From assembly GCA_027574665.1 (NCBI GenBank), contig CM050690.1:74195433-74259432 (forward strand): 64,000 bases of DNA. The letters are read 5' to 3'. Numbering within the stretch: position 1 is the first letter of the stretch; each line of letters opens with the position of its first letter. Below, piece by piece: positions 60,851 through 64,000 of this stretch. Source of the DNA: Rhynochetos jubatus (lineage: Eukaryota; Chordata; Aves; Eurypygiformes; Rhynochetidae). The notes below the pieces were generated by a model. The model ran no database searches, was not told the DNA's origin, and saw only the letters and a program-made list of their open reading frames with translations. The position numbers and the translations under genes were made by a program.

Positions 60851-63764
60851 ACCATGGGCATCCCAGATTAGTGCCCCAAACTCCTGCTGGATTTTGAGGG
60901 TCATCCGGTGCACCCATGAGGCTGCTGGATGTTTGGGTGGTGGCATGGAGCTGGGGGAGGCAGGGACCGTGCCAGTGTGCAGCTTCAATTTCTTCAGCGA
61001 CCACAGGGAAAGGATTGATCTTCCAGATGGGGGGAACCGGCAGTGGGAGCTGGCAAAACCTTCAGAAACAAAGATCCTCTTTCTATGCAAATGTCCCTTA
61101 GAAATAAAACTCGGGGGGGGAAGAGCAAAAGGCGGGAGGTGACATCAGTGACTTCGTCTCAAGGTTTCTTTTCTCCCCCCGAGATTCCCGGGAGGCGTGA
61201 GCGGGTGGCTTAGGCAGATGTTTGCTGATCAGATATGCTGATGATCGTGCCCAGGGGGAGCAAAACTTGAAGCGATACAGTTTAACCCAAATGAAATAAT
61301 AACACTTTCCAATTTCTTCCCCAGCTTTGGTTTCTAAAACAGCTAAAGGAATGTAGGAGATAATGATTAGAAACATCAAGAGGGTGAGCAACAGCTTTAG
61401 AGGTTTGTTCTGAAGAAAGCAGGGTTAGGAGGAGAATTTTTCAACCCATTAAAAATTAATTGCCAGGAAACTCTCTGGTGGGGTTAATGAATAACAAGTC
61501 TTTGAGATCCTCCAAACAAGGCTAGCACTACTTAGAGACTGGGGACTTGGTGGGTGCAAGGAGGAAGCAACTTTCCTGCTTTCTGCCAAACAGCTTCCAA
61601 AAAGGGTGCGAGATGAAAAGGGCCCTGCTTCCACTACGTTCCCTGGCAGGAAAGGCCCCGTGAAGCTGATTCCCATGCAGTGATGGAGAGGACAGGGTGT
61701 TCAGGAGTGGATCCAGGGACCTGTGGCTCTGGGTAACACAGGAAAGGATGCTGCAGGACCCTCCAGAAGGGGACACGCTGTGGTTTGAGTCACACTCCAA
61801 GCAGTGAGCTACAGTGATTTTTCTGGCCACTTTTTAAGGGAGAGAGGCTGATACGAGCCCCACTATAGCCCTCTCTCCCATAGAGAGCCTGAGCGTGGAG
61901 CAGCTCTCAAGCCCCTGTGATGGCAGTGGGAGAGATGAGGCACCACAGAGGTATTGGAGGATCCCAACCCAAGGCATGGCCACATGAAGCTGAGACCCCT
62001 GCTCCTGGGGCAGGTCTGAGTCTCATGCTGATGGTGCTGGTGAGCAGGTTTCCATCCTAAAGAGGGACCAGAGGGGCAGGTGATTTTCAGCTCTGGCCTC
62101 AAAACATCCAGAATCCTAGGATGCACTGGGAAGACCTCCAGACACCCAGATTGCATGGAAGGATGGGTGGTCCACATACCTGTTCATGCACGTCTCTACG
62201 TTCATGTGAATGTGTGTGTGTGTGCAGAGGGCAATATGTGAACATAACGGTACCCCCAAATCTGTTGCCAGATGTCCCTGTGCCAGCTGAGGGTCCTGCT
62301 TCTGCCCAGAAAAACCTGCATAGTGGGCAGCAAGCAGCAACAGGGGCAGGTGGGGCGGGGGGAGGTTATGGGGCCAGCGGGAAGGGGTGACACTTAAGCT
62401 AGTGACAGGGGAAACATGAGACGCGGTTGGTCTGGAAATAATGCAGCTCCTGCCAAATTTACAGCCCTCCTGGGGAGGGCTGTGAGAGCAGGGGAAGGAA
62501 AGCCAGCAGCAGGCCCGGGGGGGATATCACCAGGGCCTGGCTTTTTGAAGACATGTGCTCCTGTGTTACAAGTGTCAAGAGGGCACTGTGCGAGCCCCTT
62601 TAATGAGCCTGAGGGGAAAGGGCCAGGGGGGCCACCCCACCTCTCTGGTAAGCGCTGAAGGGAAATGCAGAGCTGGGGCTGCCGAGACAAAGGTGTGCAG
62701 CAAGAGGATCAGCATGGGGAGTGATGCCCCATGGCAGGAGGGGTGGCAGGAGGGCAGCTGGGTTCCCTGTCCCTCCGAGCTATCCCACACGGGTGACAAC
62801 AGTCACCACCCAGCCCTGTCTTTCTCGAAAAACTGGATTTAATAGCTCTTGCCTTGAACTGAGGCTCATGGAGGCAGGTGTGAAACTTGGCTTGGTGCAC
62901 AAGATGCAACAAGCCATGAGGCACACTGGCACCTGGGCCAGTGTCCCAGACAGCCATTCTCCCTGCCTTCAGTAGCTGCATTCTGCAAGGAGGCCCAGGG
63001 CTGTACCTTGGGACTTGACATCTCCAGCAACCAGTTTCCTGACTTGGCTGCAAGATGGAGCAGGAGGAAAAGCAGGACCAGGAAAGGAGCGGTGAACTTG
63101 TCATTCATCTGCAATTACCTGCTGTAATAGCAGAGGGGAGGTGGGAAAACAATCTGCGAGGGAAATTGCTTTGGGTAAAAATGATCTGTTTCTTGCTCCT
63201 AGCTTGCTGGCACAAAACTCTCCATTTTAACCCCTTCCCATGCTCCATCATCCAGGAGATACAAGCAGTACCCACAGCTTGGGCCATTACAGCATATACC
63301 AGGAGGTGACAATTCAGAGCATTCAAATGAGAAGGCTGTTAACCCTCTCTTGACTGACTCGTCATGCTTGTGTGGTTTCTACTTCTTGCTTAGAGACTTC
63401 TCCCAGGTTGGAGGCGGAGTTGGTTCAAGTTTCTTGAAGCCACAAGCTGCACCCACTGGGCTGCAGTCATGTGGGAGCTGCAGGACCCCTGTAACAGGGA
63501 TGGGAGAGCACCCCACAAGCATTGTCCTCCTGCCCCTGGCCACAAGCCCCACAGAGAGACAGCAAGCTGTGAAACTGCACCTCTCTCTATCCTCTGAGTG
63601 GCATGCAAGTGAGATCCTTCTGCTGCAAACTGTGCTGTGCAACGCTCCCTTCTGCTGCAAGAAAACTCATTAAGCAGCAGCAGCGTGGGGCTAACGATGT
63701 GCAGATGAACACTTCCACCTCTGTCCGCCAGAAGGCTGAGAGCCTGGGAAGTCAGGACAGTGGC
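60851..63764. other. non-coding; GC-richer, one G4 motif
   Basis: No exon or transposon is recognised. The stretch is GC- and CpG-richer than most of the window. A (GT)n of about 7 units lies near 62209-62224. Frames of 100-131 codons lack motifs. Confidence 0.38.
62343..62373 (+). other. G-quadruplex-type sequence
   Basis: GGGG-caggt-GGGG-c-GGGGGG-aggttat-GGGG, with loops of 5, 1 and 7 nt. A canonical pattern with four runs of at least four G. Confidence 0.7.
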
Positions 63765-63855
63765 ACACCATGAGGGTGTTGCGAGGATTAATTAGGAAAT
63801 ACTTGCTATGTGCTTTGGAGCTGGAAAGCGTGAAGTGTTATTAATCAGTGTCACA
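63765..63855 (+). mobile_element. MIR-type SINE 3' part
   Basis: GTTGCGAGGATTAATTAGGA, AATACTTGCTATGTGCTTTG, GAGCTGGAAAGCGTGAAGTG, TTATTAATCAG follows the MIR 3' half ('GTGAGGATTAAATGAGATAA…AAAGCGC…'). The 5' part is missing or eroded. Confidence 0.62.
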
Positions 63856-64000
63856 ATTTACATAGAAAAATTGCAGAAAATATGAGGGGGCAGTGAGGGG
63901 AAGAAATAAGTCACCCCATGGCTTTGATGGGGATGGGGAGCACAGGAGGTGCGTATAGGTCATCCTGACCCCACATTACTACTACTGACATTGACTGGGG

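Noticed and set aside
1..64000. CRISPR arrays, bacterial operons, tRNA or rRNA genes
   Set aside because: No regularly spaced identical repeats, no operon-like gene packing and no cloverleaf or rRNA sequence; the repeats present are eukaryotic.

Overview
The window looks like bird nuclear DNA. It carries CR1 LINEs with the avian-type 3' end: the GGTTGGAACTAGATGA-like block, 'CCTTCCAACC', then a short ATTCTATG-like tail. There are also much older L3/turtle-type CR1 relics, a few MIR SINE fragments and long simple repeats. I see no Alu, L1, bacterial operon, tRNA, rRNA or CRISPR array. The species cannot be named from the sequence.

I found no host protein-coding exon that I can support in 64 kb. 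Almost all open frames are chance frames, antisense of CR1, or translations of microsatellites. The window is best read as a gene-poor intergenic or long-intron segment whose recognisable content is transposon fossils of several ages.

Layout: 0-8 kb holds two CR1 3' ends (882-1028, 4405-4678), a decayed 30-bp-period tandem array (~2100-2345) and a T/C tract at 6.6 kb. From 8.0 to 10.6 kb lies the most notable feature, a decayed Ty3/gypsy-class LTR-retrotransposon pol. A protease-like start, reverse transcriptase, RNase H and integrase pieces follow one another on the + strand, and an ancient antisense CR1 (9940-10300) splits the integrase. From 11.9 to 13.7 kb is a long ancient CR1 ORF2 relic, and at 18.2 kb an ancient CR1 3' end. 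The stretch 18.6-33 kb is mostly unrecognised and holds one antisense CR1 (27.6 kb). From 33.1 to 36.6 kb are two long CR1 copies in the same orientation, 446 bp apart, both with altered catalytic sites. From 38.5 to 44.4 kb are a MIR piece and two antisense ancient CR1s. From 46 to 51 kb are long poly(A) runs, a cluster of AGATTGATTC motifs with a perfect inverted pair, and a ~500-bp (CCTT)n/(CCCTCT)n compound microsatellite. From 55.7 to 64 kb are an antisense CR1, a nearly full antisense MIR, a MIR 3' end and two G-quadruplex-type sequences.

Nothing here forms a working gene system. The interest lies in the gypsy fossil (a group scarce in birds), in the relative dating given by its nested CR1, and in a few unexplained non-coding stretches that could be conserved regulatory elements.
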